This document shows positions 37,013 through 46,530 of a DNA stretch of 62,145 bases, in pieces. Location: the NCBI RefSeq assembly GCF_012940005.1, contig NZ_SPMX01000042.1, positions 1-62,145 of the forward strand, in the 5' to 3' direction. This DNA is from Candidatus Accumulibacter contiguus. GTDB taxonomy: Bacteria; Pseudomonadota; Gammaproteobacteria; Burkholderiales; Rhodocyclaceae. Numbering within the stretch: the stretch's first letter is position 1; each line of letters opens with the position of its first letter. The notes under the pieces were generated by a model. It searched no databases. It had not been told where the DNA came from and worked only from the letters and a program-made list of their open reading frames with translations. The position numbers and the translations under genes are program-made.

Positions 37013-37396
37013 ATGAATCTCGAGAAAGTGGTTTTCGGTTTCTTCATCGTTCTGGCTGCAACGCTGAACTTCGGTTTCTTCATCGGCGACATCGACCAAC
37101 CGAAGCACCATCATATCTACGAGCTGTTCGCCGCAATCGTCGTCAACCTGATTGCCACGGTCCTGAAATTCGGTGATCGCACGCAGATCGGTGCGGTGCA
37201 CCTGTCGACCAGCCTGGTTGCCGACCTGCAACTGGTGGCGGCGGCCTGCGTCTGGGGCGTCGCGGCGCATGTCACCGGCGAAGGCATGTCGCCGGACGTC
37301 ACCATCAGCGTGGTTTCGCTGAGCGGTGGCGCGCTCTTTGCCAATGTCGTCTCGGTGATCCTGCTGATCGCCGAAACCGTGATGCTGCGTCGCTGA
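37013..37396 (+). CDS. DUF6394-type small membrane protein
   Basis: A 127-residue membrane protein with four helices (VVFGFFIVLAATLNFGFFIGD, IYELFAAIVVNLIATVL, LVADLQLVAAACVWGVAAHV, GGALFANVVSVILLIAETVML). It resembles DUF6394 proteins, which often lie beside RCK-type potassium channels. Here the channel gene starts 13 bp after the stop, so a joint function in ion transport or sensing is likely by context only. Confidence 0.78.
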   Translation: MNLEKVVFGFFIVLAATLNFGFFIGDIDQPKHHHIYELFAAIVVNLIATVLKFGDRTQIGAVHLSTSLVADLQLVAAACVWGVAAHVTGEGMSPDVTISVVSLSGGALFANVVSVILLIAETVMLRR

Positions 37397-37409
37397 ACTG
37401 CATCCCACG

Positions 37410-39218
37410 ATGAATGCCAGCGTCTTCTTCCTCGCCTTGCGGCGGATGCGGGCGCCGCTGATCGTGCTGATCGTCATTTATGCGCTGTCTACGCTCGGCC
37501 TGACGCTGATTCCCGGCATCGACGCGGAAGGGCGGCCGGCGCCACCGATGAGCTTCTTTCACGCTTTCTACTTCGTCAGCTACACCGCCAGCACGATCGG
37601 CTTCGGCGAGCTGCCCGGCGCGTTTTCCGAAGCGCAGCGGATGTGGGTGACGGTGGTGATCTTCCTCTCGGTGATCGGCTGGTCGTACTCGATCATCAGC
37701 CTGCTGGCGCTGATCCAGGACCGGGGTTTTCAGCAGGTGTTGCTGACCGGTCGATTCGTTCGCCAGGTCAGGCAGCTTGGCGAACCCTTCTATATCCTCT
37801 GTGGCTGCGGCGAGACCGGCTTGCTGATTGCGCGCGCGCTCGACCGCGACGGCATCCGCGTGGTGACCATCGAACGCAGTGAGGCGCGCATCCAGGAACT
37901 CGAACTCGAAGACTTCTCTGCCGACATCCTTGCCCTCTGTGCCGACGCGGCGCAGCCGCAACAGTTGCTGATGGCCGGCCTCAAGCACCGCAGTTGTCGC
38001 GGCGTGCTGGCGATCACCGATGACGATGCGGCGAATCTCGCGGTGGCGATCGCCAGTCGCCTGATCAATCCGCGCCTGATGGTCGTCGCGCGTGTCGCGA
38101 GCCCGTCGATCGAGGCCAACATGATGTCGTTCGGAACGCATTACGTAGTCAATCATTTCGAGAAATTCGCCGACTATCTGGCACAGGCAATCCATTCCCC
38201 GAACTGGTACCGTCTCGTCGATCTGCTCACCGGCCTGCCGGGTCAGGAACTCCCTGAACGACACGATCCTCCGGCCGGCGACTGGGTGATCTGCGGCTAC
38301 GGTCGTTTCGGGCAGGCGGTGGTCCGCAATCTGGAGCGGCAGGGGGTGAGCCTGACGGTGATCGACCCCGACCCGAACTTGTCGAGCAGCGTCCATCACA
38401 TCGTGGGTCAGGGCACAGAGGCCGAGCCGCTGCGCCGGGCAGGGATCGAAACTGCGGTTGGAATCGTCGCCGGCAGCGACCAAGACACCAATAACCTCTC
38501 GATCGCGATGACTGCCAAGGAGCTCAATCCGGACCTGTTCGTCGTCCTGCGCCAGAACCGGGTGGCCAATCAGGTGCTGTTCGACGCTTACAATGCCAAT
38601 TTCATGATGGTGCCGTCGAAGATCGTCGCTCGCGAATGCCTGGCGCTGATCACCTCGCCCTTGCTGAGCCGCTTTTTCGGTCTGCTTCGCTGCTGGCCGG
38701 ACGAGCGTGCGGCGGCGGTCGCCGGGCAACTCGAAGCGCTTTGTGGCGGGCGCGTGCCGCTGGTCTGGGGAGTCAGGCTGAATGCCGCCGAGGCGCCGGC
38801 GGTGCACCAGTGGCTGATGATGGAGCAGAAGCCGATGGCGCTTGGCCGCTTGCGCCAAGACCCGGCGGCGCGTGCAGAGACACTGCCGCTGGTGCCTTTG
38901 CTGCTGCTGCGCGACGGTCGTGACCACCAACAACCCGCAGACGAGATGCTCCTGCAGCCCGGCGACCACTTGCTGTTTGCCGGGACGCGCGCCGCCAAAC
39001 TGGCGCAGAACCTCATTCTCGACAATCGGAATGTCCTCGGCTACGTGCTGACCGGCCAGGATGCGCAGGGCTGGTTATGGCGTTTGCTGAGCCGGTCCGG
39101 TCCGGCCGGCGAGGGTGGCATGCAACGATGTGCATCCAATTGCCAACGTGGCGCGTATCAAGGAAATACGAACAGGAACGACGGAAAGGGAAATGATGAA
39201 CGGCAGCTTGGCACCTGA
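37410..39218 (+). CDS. Potassium channel protein with two RCK (TrkA-N) domains
   Basis: A 602-residue protein. Two membrane helices (about 15-35 and 78-98) flank a pore loop whose filter reads TIGFGE at residues 62-67, a variant of TVGYGD. Two RCK nucleotide-binding domains follow (YILCGCGETGLLIARALDRDG and WVICGYGRFGQAVVRNLERQG), then TrkA-C-like parts. Both RCK copies on one chain should form the gating ring as a tetramer. The last ~35 residues are low-complexity and overlap the next gene by 26 bases, so they may be a recent extension. Confidence 0.88.
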   Translation: MNASVFFLALRRMRAPLIVLIVIYALSTLGLTLIPGIDAEGRPAPPMSFFHAFYFVSYTASTIGFGELPGAFSEAQRMWVTVVIFLSVIGWSYSIISLLALIQDRGFQQVLLTGRFVRQVRQLGEPFYILCGCGETGLLIARALDRDGIRVVTIERSEARIQELELEDFSADILALCADAAQPQQLLMAGLKHRSCRGVLAITDDDAANLAVAIASRLINPRLMVVARVASPSIEANMMSFGTHYVVNHFEKFADYLAQAIHSPNWYRLVDLLTGLPGQELPERHDPPAGDWVICGYGRFGQAVVRNLERQGVSLTVIDPDPNLSSSVHHIVGQGTEAEPLRRAGIETAVGIVAGSDQDTNNLSIAMTAKELNPDLFVVLRQNRVANQVLFDAYNANFMMVPSKIVARECLALITSPLLSRFFGLLRCWPDERAAAVAGQLEALCGGRVPLVWGVRLNAAEAPAVHQWLMMEQKPMALGRLRQDPAARAETLPLVPLLLLRDGRDHQQPADEMLLQPGDHLLFAGTRAAKLAQNLILDNRNVLGYVLTGQDAQGWLWRLLSRSGPAGEGGMQRCASNCQRGAYQGNTNRNDGKGNDERQLGT

Positions 39219-40023
39219 CCCGCGACGCGATTGCCAGGAGATCGTTCGCCATCTGGCGACGCTGCTCTTCCCCTGGGATACCACACGCTCGCTCGAACTC
39301 GCGTTGTTCCGCACCTTTGCGTCGGCGCGCATCGGCGGTCTGCTGCATGCCACCGGCGAATTCGAAAAGCGCACCGAGAAGCGCTACGATGATACCGACC
39401 TGATCATCAGTGAAATCATCGAAAACGGTTTCGACAGCCCGCGCGGTGCCAGCGCCATCGCGCGCATGAATGCCCTGCATGGGCGCTTCAGGATCGCCAA
39501 CGAAGATTTCCTGTACGTGCTGTCGACCTTCGTCTTCGAGCCGATTCGCTGGAATCAACGCTTCGGCTGGCGGCGCATGACCGAATTCGAGCAACAGGCA
39601 TGGTTCTGGTTCTGGCGGAACCTCGGCGAACGGATGTTGATCCGCGATCTGCCCGACAGTCTGGGCGACTTCGAGCGTGCCAGCCGCGCCTACGAAGCGG
39701 CAAACTTCCGCTTCAGCAGTGCCAATCAGCAGGTGGCGCTGGCAACACGCGAACTCTTCGCCGGCTGGTTTCCCGGCGTTTTTCGCCCGCTCGTTCGCAG
39801 CAGCATTCACGCGCTGCTCGATCCGCCGCTGCTCAGCGCTTTTGGTCTGCAGCCGGCACCACGCTGGCTGGTATGGACTGCCGAGCATGCGCTGCGTTTG
39901 CGGGCCAGGGTATTGCGCTGGCTGCCACGCCGCCGGCGTCCGAAACTGCGCACGCAGATTCCGCGAGCCGATTATCCGCAGGGCTACCGCATTGAATCGC
40001 TCGGACCGCCCCCGCTGGGCTGA
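39193..40023 (+). CDS. MpaB/DUF2236 family oxygenase-like protein
   Basis: A 276-residue protein of the MpaB (ER-bound oxygenase) / DUF2236 family. Its LATLLFPWDTTRSLELALFRTFASARIGGLLHATGEF start and the helical AFYEPIRWN-like core (VLSTFVFEPIRWNQRFGWR) fit the family. Fungal MpaB and Lcp rubber oxygenases in this superfamily bind heme through a His. Two ATGs lie at 39193 and 39196; the gene starts inside the last codons of the channel gene. Substrate unknown. Confidence 0.75.
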   Translation: MMNGSLAPDPRRDCQEIVRHLATLLFPWDTTRSLELALFRTFASARIGGLLHATGEFEKRTEKRYDDTDLIISEIIENGFDSPRGASAIARMNALHGRFRIANEDFLYVLSTFVFEPIRWNQRFGWRRMTEFEQQAWFWFWRNLGERMLIRDLPDSLGDFERASRAYEAANFRFSSANQQVALATRELFAGWFPGVFRPLVRSSIHALLDPPLLSAFGLQPAPRWLVWTAEHALRLRARVLRWLPRRRRPKLRTQIPRADYPQGYRIESLGPPPLG

Positions 40024-40097
40024 GTGGACGGCGACCCATGAAAAGGTGAGGAGCTGCTGCTGCCTCTTCTCAAGACGACCCATACAAGGAGGAGACG

Positions 40098-40385
40098 ATG
40101 ATCAGAATCATGGCCCGAATTACCGCCCGCTCCGGTAGAGAGAACGAACTGCGATCGGTATTGCAGGATTTGCTCGGCCCAAGCCGCCAGGAAAGCGGCT
40201 GCGTGAGCTACGAACTGTTCCAGAATCAGGATGATCCGCTCGAGTTCGTGACCGTCGAGCAGTGGGCCGATCAGGCCGTCGCTGACGCTCACCTGGCGAG
40301 CGCACATGTGGCCAAGGCAATCACGCTGGCGGGCGAACTGCTGGCGCAGCCTCCCCTGATCCATCGCTTCAGCCCGATCGCTTGA
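40098..40385 (+). CDS. Antibiotic biosynthesis monooxygenase domain protein (YgiN-like)
   Basis: A 95-residue ferredoxin-like ABM domain: IRIMARITARSGRENELRSVLQ, SGCVSYELFQNQDDPLEFVTVEQW and AHLASAHVAKAI are the family landmarks. Such small proteins act as quinol monooxygenases or in redox stress. AAGGAGGAGACG precedes the ATG, a strong ribosome site. The hydrolase gene begins one base after its stop. Confidence 0.88.
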   Translation: MIRIMARITARSGRENELRSVLQDLLGPSRQESGCVSYELFQNQDDPLEFVTVEQWADQAVADAHLASAHVAKAITLAGELLAQPPLIHRFSPIA

Positions 40386-40386
40386 C

Positions 40387-41235
40387 ATGTACGAGGGAAG
40401 CATCAGCAATGCCAAGATCGGCGTCGACATCAACGCGCTGTGGCGGCGCGCGCTGACGCTCGTCGCCGCATTGGCCGGCAGTTCTTATCTGGCAGCGCTG
40501 GCCTGGATCTACTGCTACCAGGAAACCCTGATCTTTCAACCGGATCCGCTGCCGGCGACGTACCGCTTTGCGCTTGCCGAGGTGCACGAGGTCGACATCC
40601 CGGTCGCCGGCGCGACGCTCTCGGCGCTGCACTTGCAACTGCCGAATCCACGCGGAGTGGTTTTCTATCTGCATGGCAACAACGGCAATCTTGCGACCTG
40701 GTTCAGCAATGTCGAATTCTACCGGGAGGCCAACTATGATCTGTTCATGTTCGACTATCGCAGCTACGGCAAGAGCAGTGGCCGCATCGAGAGCGAGGCA
40801 CAGCTTCGCGCCGACGTGCTGGCCGCCTGGCATTCCGTTGCCCCGCAATACGCCGGCAAGCGCAAGGTGATTTTCGGGCGCTCGCTCGGCACCGGGCTGG
40901 CTGCGGGCCTGGCGGCAGAGGTGCAGCCCGACCTGACGATCCTGGTCTCGCCGTATTGCAGCATGACCCAGCTCATGCATTCGCATTATCCGCTGCTACC
41001 GACCTGGTTGTTGCGTTACCCGCTGGCGACCTGCCAGGATGCCTCGCTGTTGCGCGCTCCATTGCTGCTGGTGCATGGCGAGCAGGATCGGCTGATTCCG
41101 GTCACGCATAGCGAACAACTGTTGTCCGTCGCACCGCAGGCGCGCCTGCTGCGACTGCCGGCGGCAGCACACGATGATGTCCATCGCTTCAGCGCCTACA
41201 CTGAACAACTACTCGCAGCGCTGCAAACACTTTGA
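40387..41235 (+). CDS. Membrane-anchored alpha/beta hydrolase (YfhR/Bem46-like)
   Basis: A 282-residue serine hydrolase. An N-terminal helix (LVAALAGSSYLAALAWIYCYQ) anchors it; the fold then shows HGNNGNLATW, YRSYGKSSG, the nucleophile elbow GRSLGTG, Asp in GEQDRLIP and His in AAHDDVHR. This is the Bem46/YfhR group of uncertain substrate. The last base of its TGA stop (41235) is the first base of hairpin element copy D. Confidence 0.87.
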   Translation: MYEGSISNAKIGVDINALWRRALTLVAALAGSSYLAALAWIYCYQETLIFQPDPLPATYRFALAEVHEVDIPVAGATLSALHLQLPNPRGVVFYLHGNNGNLATWFSNVEFYREANYDLFMFDYRSYGKSSGRIESEAQLRADVLAAWHSVAPQYAGKRKVIFGRSLGTGLAAGLAAEVQPDLTILVSPYCSMTQLMHSHYPLLPTWLLRYPLATCQDASLLRAPLLLVHGEQDRLIPVTHSEQLLSVAPQARLLRLPAAAHDDVHRFSAYTEQLLAALQTL

Positions 41236-41359
41236 CGGTCATGACTTTTCCAGGCACCCCCGATCATGAAAGTCATGACCTTTCCCTCTCCCCCCGACCC
41301 CTCCCCCCATGAGGGGGGGAGGGGAGATTCGTGAGTCGCTGACGCGACTTTTACATTAA
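41235..41359 (+). repeat. Hairpin element copy D (between hydrolase and acyl-CoA synthetase)
   Basis: Complete copy: ACGGTCATGACTTTTCC, its partner GAAAGTCATGACC, the C/G-rich inverted repeat and GAGTCGCTGACGCGACTTT. It begins at the A of the preceding TGA stop and ends 27 bp before the next ATG. Confidence 0.9.
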
Positions 41360-41386
41360 CCTCGACCGATACAAGGAGAATACCTC

Positions 41387-43028
41387 ATGCTCAGTGGACT
41401 CATGCAGGAGCGGCCGCTGTTGATTTCGTCGCTGATCGAACACGCGGCACGTTGCCATCCACAGGCAGAGATCGTTTCGCGTACCAGCGAGGGGCCGCTG
41501 CATCGTTGTACCTATGCCGACATCAGCCGCCGTTCCAGGCAGGTGGCGAACGCACTGACCGCGCTGGGTGTTGCACCGGGCGAGCGGATTGCCACCCTGG
41601 CGTGGAATGGCTACCGGCATATGGAGTTGTATTATGGCGTTTCAGGGATGGGAGCGGTTCTGCACACCATCAACCCGCGCCTGTTCCCGGAACAGATCGA
41701 ATACATCGTCAGGCATGCCGAAGACCAGTTCCTGTTCTTCGACCTCGGTTTCGTGCCACTGGTCGAAAAGCTGGCGAAAGCGGTTCCCGGCGTTCGCGGT
41801 TTCGTCGTCATGACCGACCGGGCGCACCTGCCGGTATGCAACATTCCCGGCCTGCTCTGCTACGAGGAACTGCTCGGCGCCGCGTCCGACGCCTACGACT
41901 GGCCGCAGTTCGACGAACACACCGCCTCGTCGCTGTGCTATACCTCCGGAACCACCGGCAACCCGAAAGGCGTTCTCTATTCGCATCGCTCGTCGGTGCT
42001 GCACGCGTGGGCCGCCTGTGCGGCCGATGGCCTGGCCATCGGCGCGGCGGAAACCCTCCTGCTGGTGGTCCCGATGTTCCACGTCAATGCCTGGGGAATG
42101 CCCTACGCCGGCGCCATGAGCGGCGCCCGGCTGGTGATGCCCGGCCCGGCGCTCGACGGCAAGAGTGTCTATGAACTGCTGCGCGACGAGCGGGTGACGC
42201 TGGCACTCGGCGTACCCACGGTCTGGCTGATGCTCCTGCAGTATGTCGATGGCGCCGGCCTGAAGCCCAGGGACGAACTATGCCTGCGCCGCGTCGTGAT
42301 TGGGGGGTTCATCGGCTCCGCGCACGATGAGCGAAGCCTTCGCGAACGCTTTCGGGGCTTTTGTCGTCCATGCCTGGGGAATGACCGAGATGTCACCGGT
42401 CGGAACGGTCTGCAATCTGCTGCCCAAGCACGAGGGCTACACGCTTGGACAGCGACTGGACATCCAGGAGAAGCAGGGGCGGGCGGTCTATGGCGTCGAG
42501 ATGAAGATCGTCGACGACCAGGGCAAGCGCCTGCCGCAGGACGGCCAGGCCGCCGGCCACCTGCTGGTGCGCGGTCCGTGGATCACCTGCGGCTATTACC
42601 GGGACGAGGGCGGCAGCATCGTCGATGCCGATGGTTTCTTCGACACCGGCGACGTCGCGACCATCGACAGCGATGGCTACCTGCAGATCACCGACCGTTC
42701 GAAGGACGTGATCAAGTCCGGCGGCGAGTGGATTTCGTCGATCGCGCTCGAGAATGCCGCGGTGGCACACCCGGCGGTCGCCGAAGCGGCAGTGATCGGC
42801 GCGGCGCACGACAAATGGCAGGAAAGGCCGCTGCTGGTGATCGTCAGGAGGCCAGGCCAGGCGCTGACCCGCGAGGCGATGCTCGAGTTCCTGCAGGGCA
42901 GGGTGGCGAACTGGTGGATCCCGGACGATGTCGCCTTTGTCGACGAACTGCCGCATACCGCGACCGGCAAACTGCACAAGCTGAAGCTGCGGGAGATGTT
43001 CAAGGACTATCGTCTGCCATCGGCGTGA
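41387..43028 (+). pseudogene. Fatty acyl-CoA synthetase (FadD/AMP-binding family), frameshifted
   Basis: Residues of one long acyl-CoA synthetase (~547) are split over two frames. The first frame carries the AMP-binding motif YTSGTTGNPKGV and VPMFHVNAWGMP and runs normally to LCLRRVVIGG. The second begins at the same place with GGSSAPRTMSEAF and goes on with HAWGMTEMSP, DGFFDTGDVATID, SKDVIKSGGEWIS and the C-terminal PHTATGKLHKLKL. The shift is at a run of six G at 42302-42307; five would restore the frame. It is either a recent mutation, slippage, or a base-calling error. If intact, it would activate medium or long fatty acids. Confidence 0.88.
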
Positions 43029-43108
43029 GCGCAATGGAAGTTGGTGATGGGCGGCATCTGGCATAATCGGTCCCACAGCGTTTGACCATGTGTGTGCCCA
43101 TCAACCAA

Positions 43109-43229
43109 ACGGTCATGACTTTAGAAGACACCCCCGATGATGAAAGTCATGACCGTTTCCCCTCACCCCCGACCCCTCCCCCGCGAGGGGGGAGGGAGAT
43201 TCGAGAGTCGCTCGCGACTTTCATAGTAA
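43109..43229 (+). repeat. Hairpin element copy E (ahead of orthocaspase gene)
   Basis: Complete copy with some changes: ACGGTCATGACTTTAGAAG, CGATGATGAAAGTCATGACCGT, C/G-rich inverted repeat and GAGTCGCTCGCGACTTTCAT. It ends 15 bp before the orthocaspase ATG and could be translated as a spurious 54-residue extension of it. Confidence 0.88.
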
Positions 43230-43243
43230 GGAAAGCAGACTCC

Positions 43244-44890
43244 ATGAAGCCACCACGCCCTGCCCAAAAAGTCACCGCACTCTGTACCTGTTTGGCGCTC
43301 CTTGCACCTCTGAGCGCCTCGGCTGTCGCGCCTGAAGCGGCAGCGGGACGAATCGCCCTGGTGATCGGCAACGGCGCTTATGTCGCCTCACCGCTCGTCA
43401 ACCCTGCGCGCGATGCGCGCGCGGTCGCCGAACGCCTGCGCGATGCGGGGTTTCGCGTGACGCTGAAGGTGGACGCGCCGCGCCGCGAATTGCAGGAAGC
43501 CATCCGCGGCTTCGGCGACGCGCTCGCGCGCGACAACCGGGCGGTTGGTGTCTTCTACTACGCGGGCCATGGTGTCCAGCTCAACTGGCGGAATTTCATG
43601 CTGCCGGTGGATGTACGCATCACCCGCCCGTCGGATATTGCTGCGCAGGGCGTCGACGTCGGCCTCTTGCTCGAAAGTCTCGGGCGTGCGCGCAATCCGC
43701 TCAATCTGGTGATTCTCGACGCCTGCCGCAACAATCCCTTTGGCAGCGATTTCCGCACCGACGACCGGGGTCTCTCGCAGCTCGACGCGCCGCCCGGCAC
43801 GCTGCTGGCCTACGCCACCGCACCCGGCAACACCGCCGACGACGGGGAGGGTGCGCATGGGCTGTACACCGAGAATCTGCTGAAGGAAATGAAAGTGCCG
43901 GGCGCACCGGTCGAAGACGTCTTCAAGCGCGTGCGGCTGGCGGTGCGACGGGCTTCCGAGGGCGCGCAGATTCCCTGGGAGAGCACCTCGCTGGAAGGTG
44001 ATTTCGCCTTCGTCGCTGGCAGCGGTCGCGACCTGAGCCGCGAGCAGAAGGAGTTCGAAGCCGATCTGGCGACCTGGAACAGCCTGCGCGAAGCGAAAGA
44101 TCCCGAGCCACTGGAGGCCTTCATCCGGCAGCGGCCGAGTGGCAAGTTTGCCGAGCTTGCGCAGCATCGACTCGACGCGGTCCTGCGCGAGCGCGGCGAA
44201 AAGCCTGTCCAGGCAGCGCCACCGCCGCCGCTCGGGCCGGAAATGTGCGTGCCGGGCGCTGCCGACGGCAAGGCCGCTTCCTACAGCGGCAAGGTGGTTT
44301 CGTTCCGCCCCGGCGAGCGTTACACGTATCGCACCGTCGATCTCGTCAGCCAGACCGAAACCGCACGCAGCACGGATACCGTTCTCAGGATCGCCGGCGA
44401 CGAGGTGTTGTACAACGACGGCAGCAAGGTGAGCGACCTGTTCGGCAACAATGTCCGCGCTCCTGACGGCACAAGCTGGACACCCTACCAGTTCTTCATC
44501 AACGACTACGCGCTCGGCAAGCGCTGGCCGGCACAGTTCATCGTCACCCGGGCGGATGGCACGAAGGTCAATGTGCGCTTCGAGTTGCGTGTCGCCGCAC
44601 GCGAGCGGATCACCTTGCCTGCCGGAACTTTCGACAGTTACCGCATCGAAGCCCGCGGCGTCGACCTGGGCAGCGGCGTTCAGCTCGACCGCACGGCCTG
44701 GGTCGCTCCCGAGAGGATGCGCGGCTTTCTGGCGATGGAAAATCTGGTTCGCAAGGGCGGAGCGGTGGTCGGAGGCGAGCGGATCGAGCTGGCCGACTAC
44801 GCTGCCGGCGCTGCCCTGGCGACCCCGGACGCTGCGCCATCGGCAGCGAAAAAGGCGAAGGATCCTGGAGGCTGGCGACCGTCCTATTAG
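43244..44890 (+). CDS. Exported orthocaspase (peptidase C14 family)
   Basis: A 548-residue caspase-like protein with a signal peptide (VTALCTCLALLAPLSASAVA). The p20-like domain covers about residues 33-265. The catalytic dyad is intact: H109 in YYAGHGVQ and C161 in LDACRNNP. After a helical linker (about 270-325) comes a beta-rich C-terminal domain (about 345-515; GERYTYRTVDLVSQTETARS, ITLPAGTFDSYRIEARG) that resembles DUF3108-like exported domains. Bacterial orthocaspases usually cut after Arg or Lys; an exported one points to envelope or extracellular work. The frame extends upstream to 43082 only by reading through hairpin element E, so I start at 43244. Confidence 0.87.
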   Translation: MKPPRPAQKVTALCTCLALLAPLSASAVAPEAAAGRIALVIGNGAYVASPLVNPARDARAVAERLRDAGFRVTLKVDAPRRELQEAIRGFGDALARDNRAVGVFYYAGHGVQLNWRNFMLPVDVRITRPSDIAAQGVDVGLLLESLGRARNPLNLVILDACRNNPFGSDFRTDDRGLSQLDAPPGTLLAYATAPGNTADDGEGAHGLYTENLLKEMKVPGAPVEDVFKRVRLAVRRASEGAQIPWESTSLEGDFAFVAGSGRDLSREQKEFEADLATWNSLREAKDPEPLEAFIRQRPSGKFAELAQHRLDAVLRERGEKPVQAAPPPPLGPEMCVPGAADGKAASYSGKVVSFRPGERYTYRTVDLVSQTETARSTDTVLRIAGDEVLYNDGSKVSDLFGNNVRAPDGTSWTPYQFFINDYALGKRWPAQFIVTRADGTKVNVRFELRVAARERITLPAGTFDSYRIEARGVDLGSGVQLDRTAWVAPERMRGFLAMENLVRKGGAVVGGERIELADYAAGAALATPDAAPSAAKKAKDPGGWRPSY

Positions 44891-45046
44891 TGATCAGAAG
44901 GGCGCTTACGACCGGGCGTTCGTTGCTCCTTCGGCAACGCGCCATATTCAGGGCTGCATGAGCGGCGCAAGTGACCGGGTGCAGGCCTTTGCCTGTGTTA
45001 TCATGTGCAGTTGCCGATTTCCGGCCGCCCCTACTGGCCTATCCAC

Positions 45047-45877
45047 GTGCTCAACTGCGATCTCCATTGTCATTCCACCTGCTCGGACGGTCTCCTTTCT
45101 GCGGACGACCTGGTCCGTCGAGCAGCGGCGAATGGTGTGGACATGCTGGCGCTCACCGACCACGATGACCTCGATGGCCTATCGCCGGCGCGGGCAGCGG
45201 CGGAAGAACTGGGGATGGCCTTCGTCAACGGCGTCGAGATCTCGATCGAGTGGGAGACGCTGCAGATTCATATCCTGGGTTTCGCTTTCGACAGCGCCGA
45301 TCCGGTATTGAACGACGGTCTGGCGACGATTCGCTCGGGCCGGATCGAGCGTGCGCGGCGCATGTCGGCGGCGCTCGAGAAGGTCGGCATCGCTGGTGCT
45401 TTCGAAGGCGCGATGCGTTATGCGGCCAACCCGAGCCTGGTCAGTCGCGCGCATTTTGGTCGCTATCTCGTTGAAAATGGCGTCTGCAAGGACCTGCGCA
45501 GCGTCTTCGAGTCGTACCTGGTTCCTGGTCGGCCGGGTTATGTCGATCATCGCTGGGCGACGCTGGCCGATGCGGTGCGCTGGATTCTTGGCGCCGGCGG
45601 GATTGCAGCGGTGGCGCACCCTGGGCGCTACAAGCTGTCGCGCGCCGAGATGCGGCGCTTTCTCGGCGACTTCAAGGCCTTGGGCGGGCAGGCGATCGAG
45701 GTCATGTCGGGGAGTCATACGCAGGAGCATGTGGAGGTTTTCGGGCGCCTGGCCAGGGAGTACGATTTTCTGGCGTCGCGCGGCTCCGATTTTCACGGGC
45801 CGGGCGAGAGTTATGTCGATCTGGGCAAACTGGCACCACTGCCGGATGGGCTGAAACCCGTCTGGCAGATGTTCTGA
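45047..45877 (+). CDS. PHP-domain phosphoesterase (RNase AM / YciV-like)
   Basis: About 276 residues. The PHP motifs are complete: DLHCHSTCSDG, ALTDHDDLDG, GVEIS, AHPGRYKLS and SDFHG, giving the usual metal site. It matches the E. coli YciV group, 5'-3' exonuclease/3',5'-nucleotide bisphosphate phosphatase acting on short RNA and pAp. The likely start is the GTG at 45047 just ahead of LNCDLHCH; an in-frame GTG at 45005 would add 14 poorly conserved residues. The yciO gene follows, an association also seen in other proteobacteria. Confidence 0.9.
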   Translation: MLNCDLHCHSTCSDGLLSADDLVRRAAANGVDMLALTDHDDLDGLSPARAAAEELGMAFVNGVEISIEWETLQIHILGFAFDSADPVLNDGLATIRSGRIERARRMSAALEKVGIAGAFEGAMRYAANPSLVSRAHFGRYLVENGVCKDLRSVFESYLVPGRPGYVDHRWATLADAVRWILGAGGIAAVAHPGRYKLSRAEMRRFLGDFKALGGQAIEVMSGSHTQEHVEVFGRLAREYDFLASRGSDFHGPGESYVDLGKLAPLPDGLKPVWQMF

Positions 45878-45893
45878 GCGACCGGAAGGCATC

Positions 45894-46520
45894 ATGGCTC
45901 AGTACATCACGATTCATCCCGATAATCCGCAGGCAAGGCTGCTGCAGAAGGCCGCCGAAGTCGTCCGTCAGGGTGGCGTCATCGCACTGCCGACAGACTC
46001 GAGTTACGCCCTCGGTTGCCATCTCGGCGACAAGGCCGCAGTCGAACGAATTCGCAGTCTGCGTGGTGTCGATGACCGTCACCACCTGACACTGATGTGC
46101 CGCGATCTGTCGCAGATCGGTCAGTTCGCGCGTGTCGACAATGCCCGCTACCGCTTGCTCAGGGCGACGACGCCGGGCAGCTATACCTTCATTCTCGAGG
46201 GAACCCGCGAATTGCCACGGCGCGTCCTGCACCCCAGGCGCAAGACCATCGGGCTGCGCATTCCGGCGCATACGGTCACGCTGGCCTTGCTCGAAGCGCT
46301 TGGCGAGCCATTGCTGACTTCGACCCTGATCGTCGCCGGTGATGAAGATCCACTGACCGAAGGCTGGGAAATCCGTGAACGGCTCGACAGCCAGATCGAA
46401 TTGATCCTCGACGGTGGCTATTGCGGGATCGAGCCGACGACCGTGGTTGATCTGACCGGTGCGCTGCCGCTGCTGGTGCGCGCCGGGCTCGGCGCGCTGG
46501 CGCCGGTGGGTTTGGACTGA
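45894..46520 (+). CDS. yciO: YciO/Sua5 family threonylcarbamoyl-AMP synthase-like protein
   Basis: A 208-residue protein of the Sua5/YrdC/YciO fold. The YciO type is recognised by the start QYITIHPDNPQARLLQKAAEVV, PTDSSYALGC and the KTIGLRIPAH segment. TsaC/YrdC makes threonylcarbamoyl-AMP for tRNA t6A; YciO is a related protein whose activity is weaker or different. It lies between the RNase AM-like gene and an M50 protease gene, all closely spaced. Confidence 0.88.
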   Translation: MAQYITIHPDNPQARLLQKAAEVVRQGGVIALPTDSSYALGCHLGDKAAVERIRSLRGVDDRHHLTLMCRDLSQIGQFARVDNARYRLLRATTPGSYTFILEGTRELPRRVLHPRRKTIGLRIPAHTVTLALLEALGEPLLTSTLIVAGDEDPLTEGWEIRERLDSQIELILDGGYCGIEPTTVVDLTGALPLLVRAGLGALAPVGLD

Positions 46521-46530
46521 GGAACGAGGC

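Noticed and set aside
43082-43243. A longer start for the orthocaspase
   Set aside because: The added residues are translated hairpin-element sequence and would bury the signal peptide; the ATG at 43244 puts it at the N-terminus.
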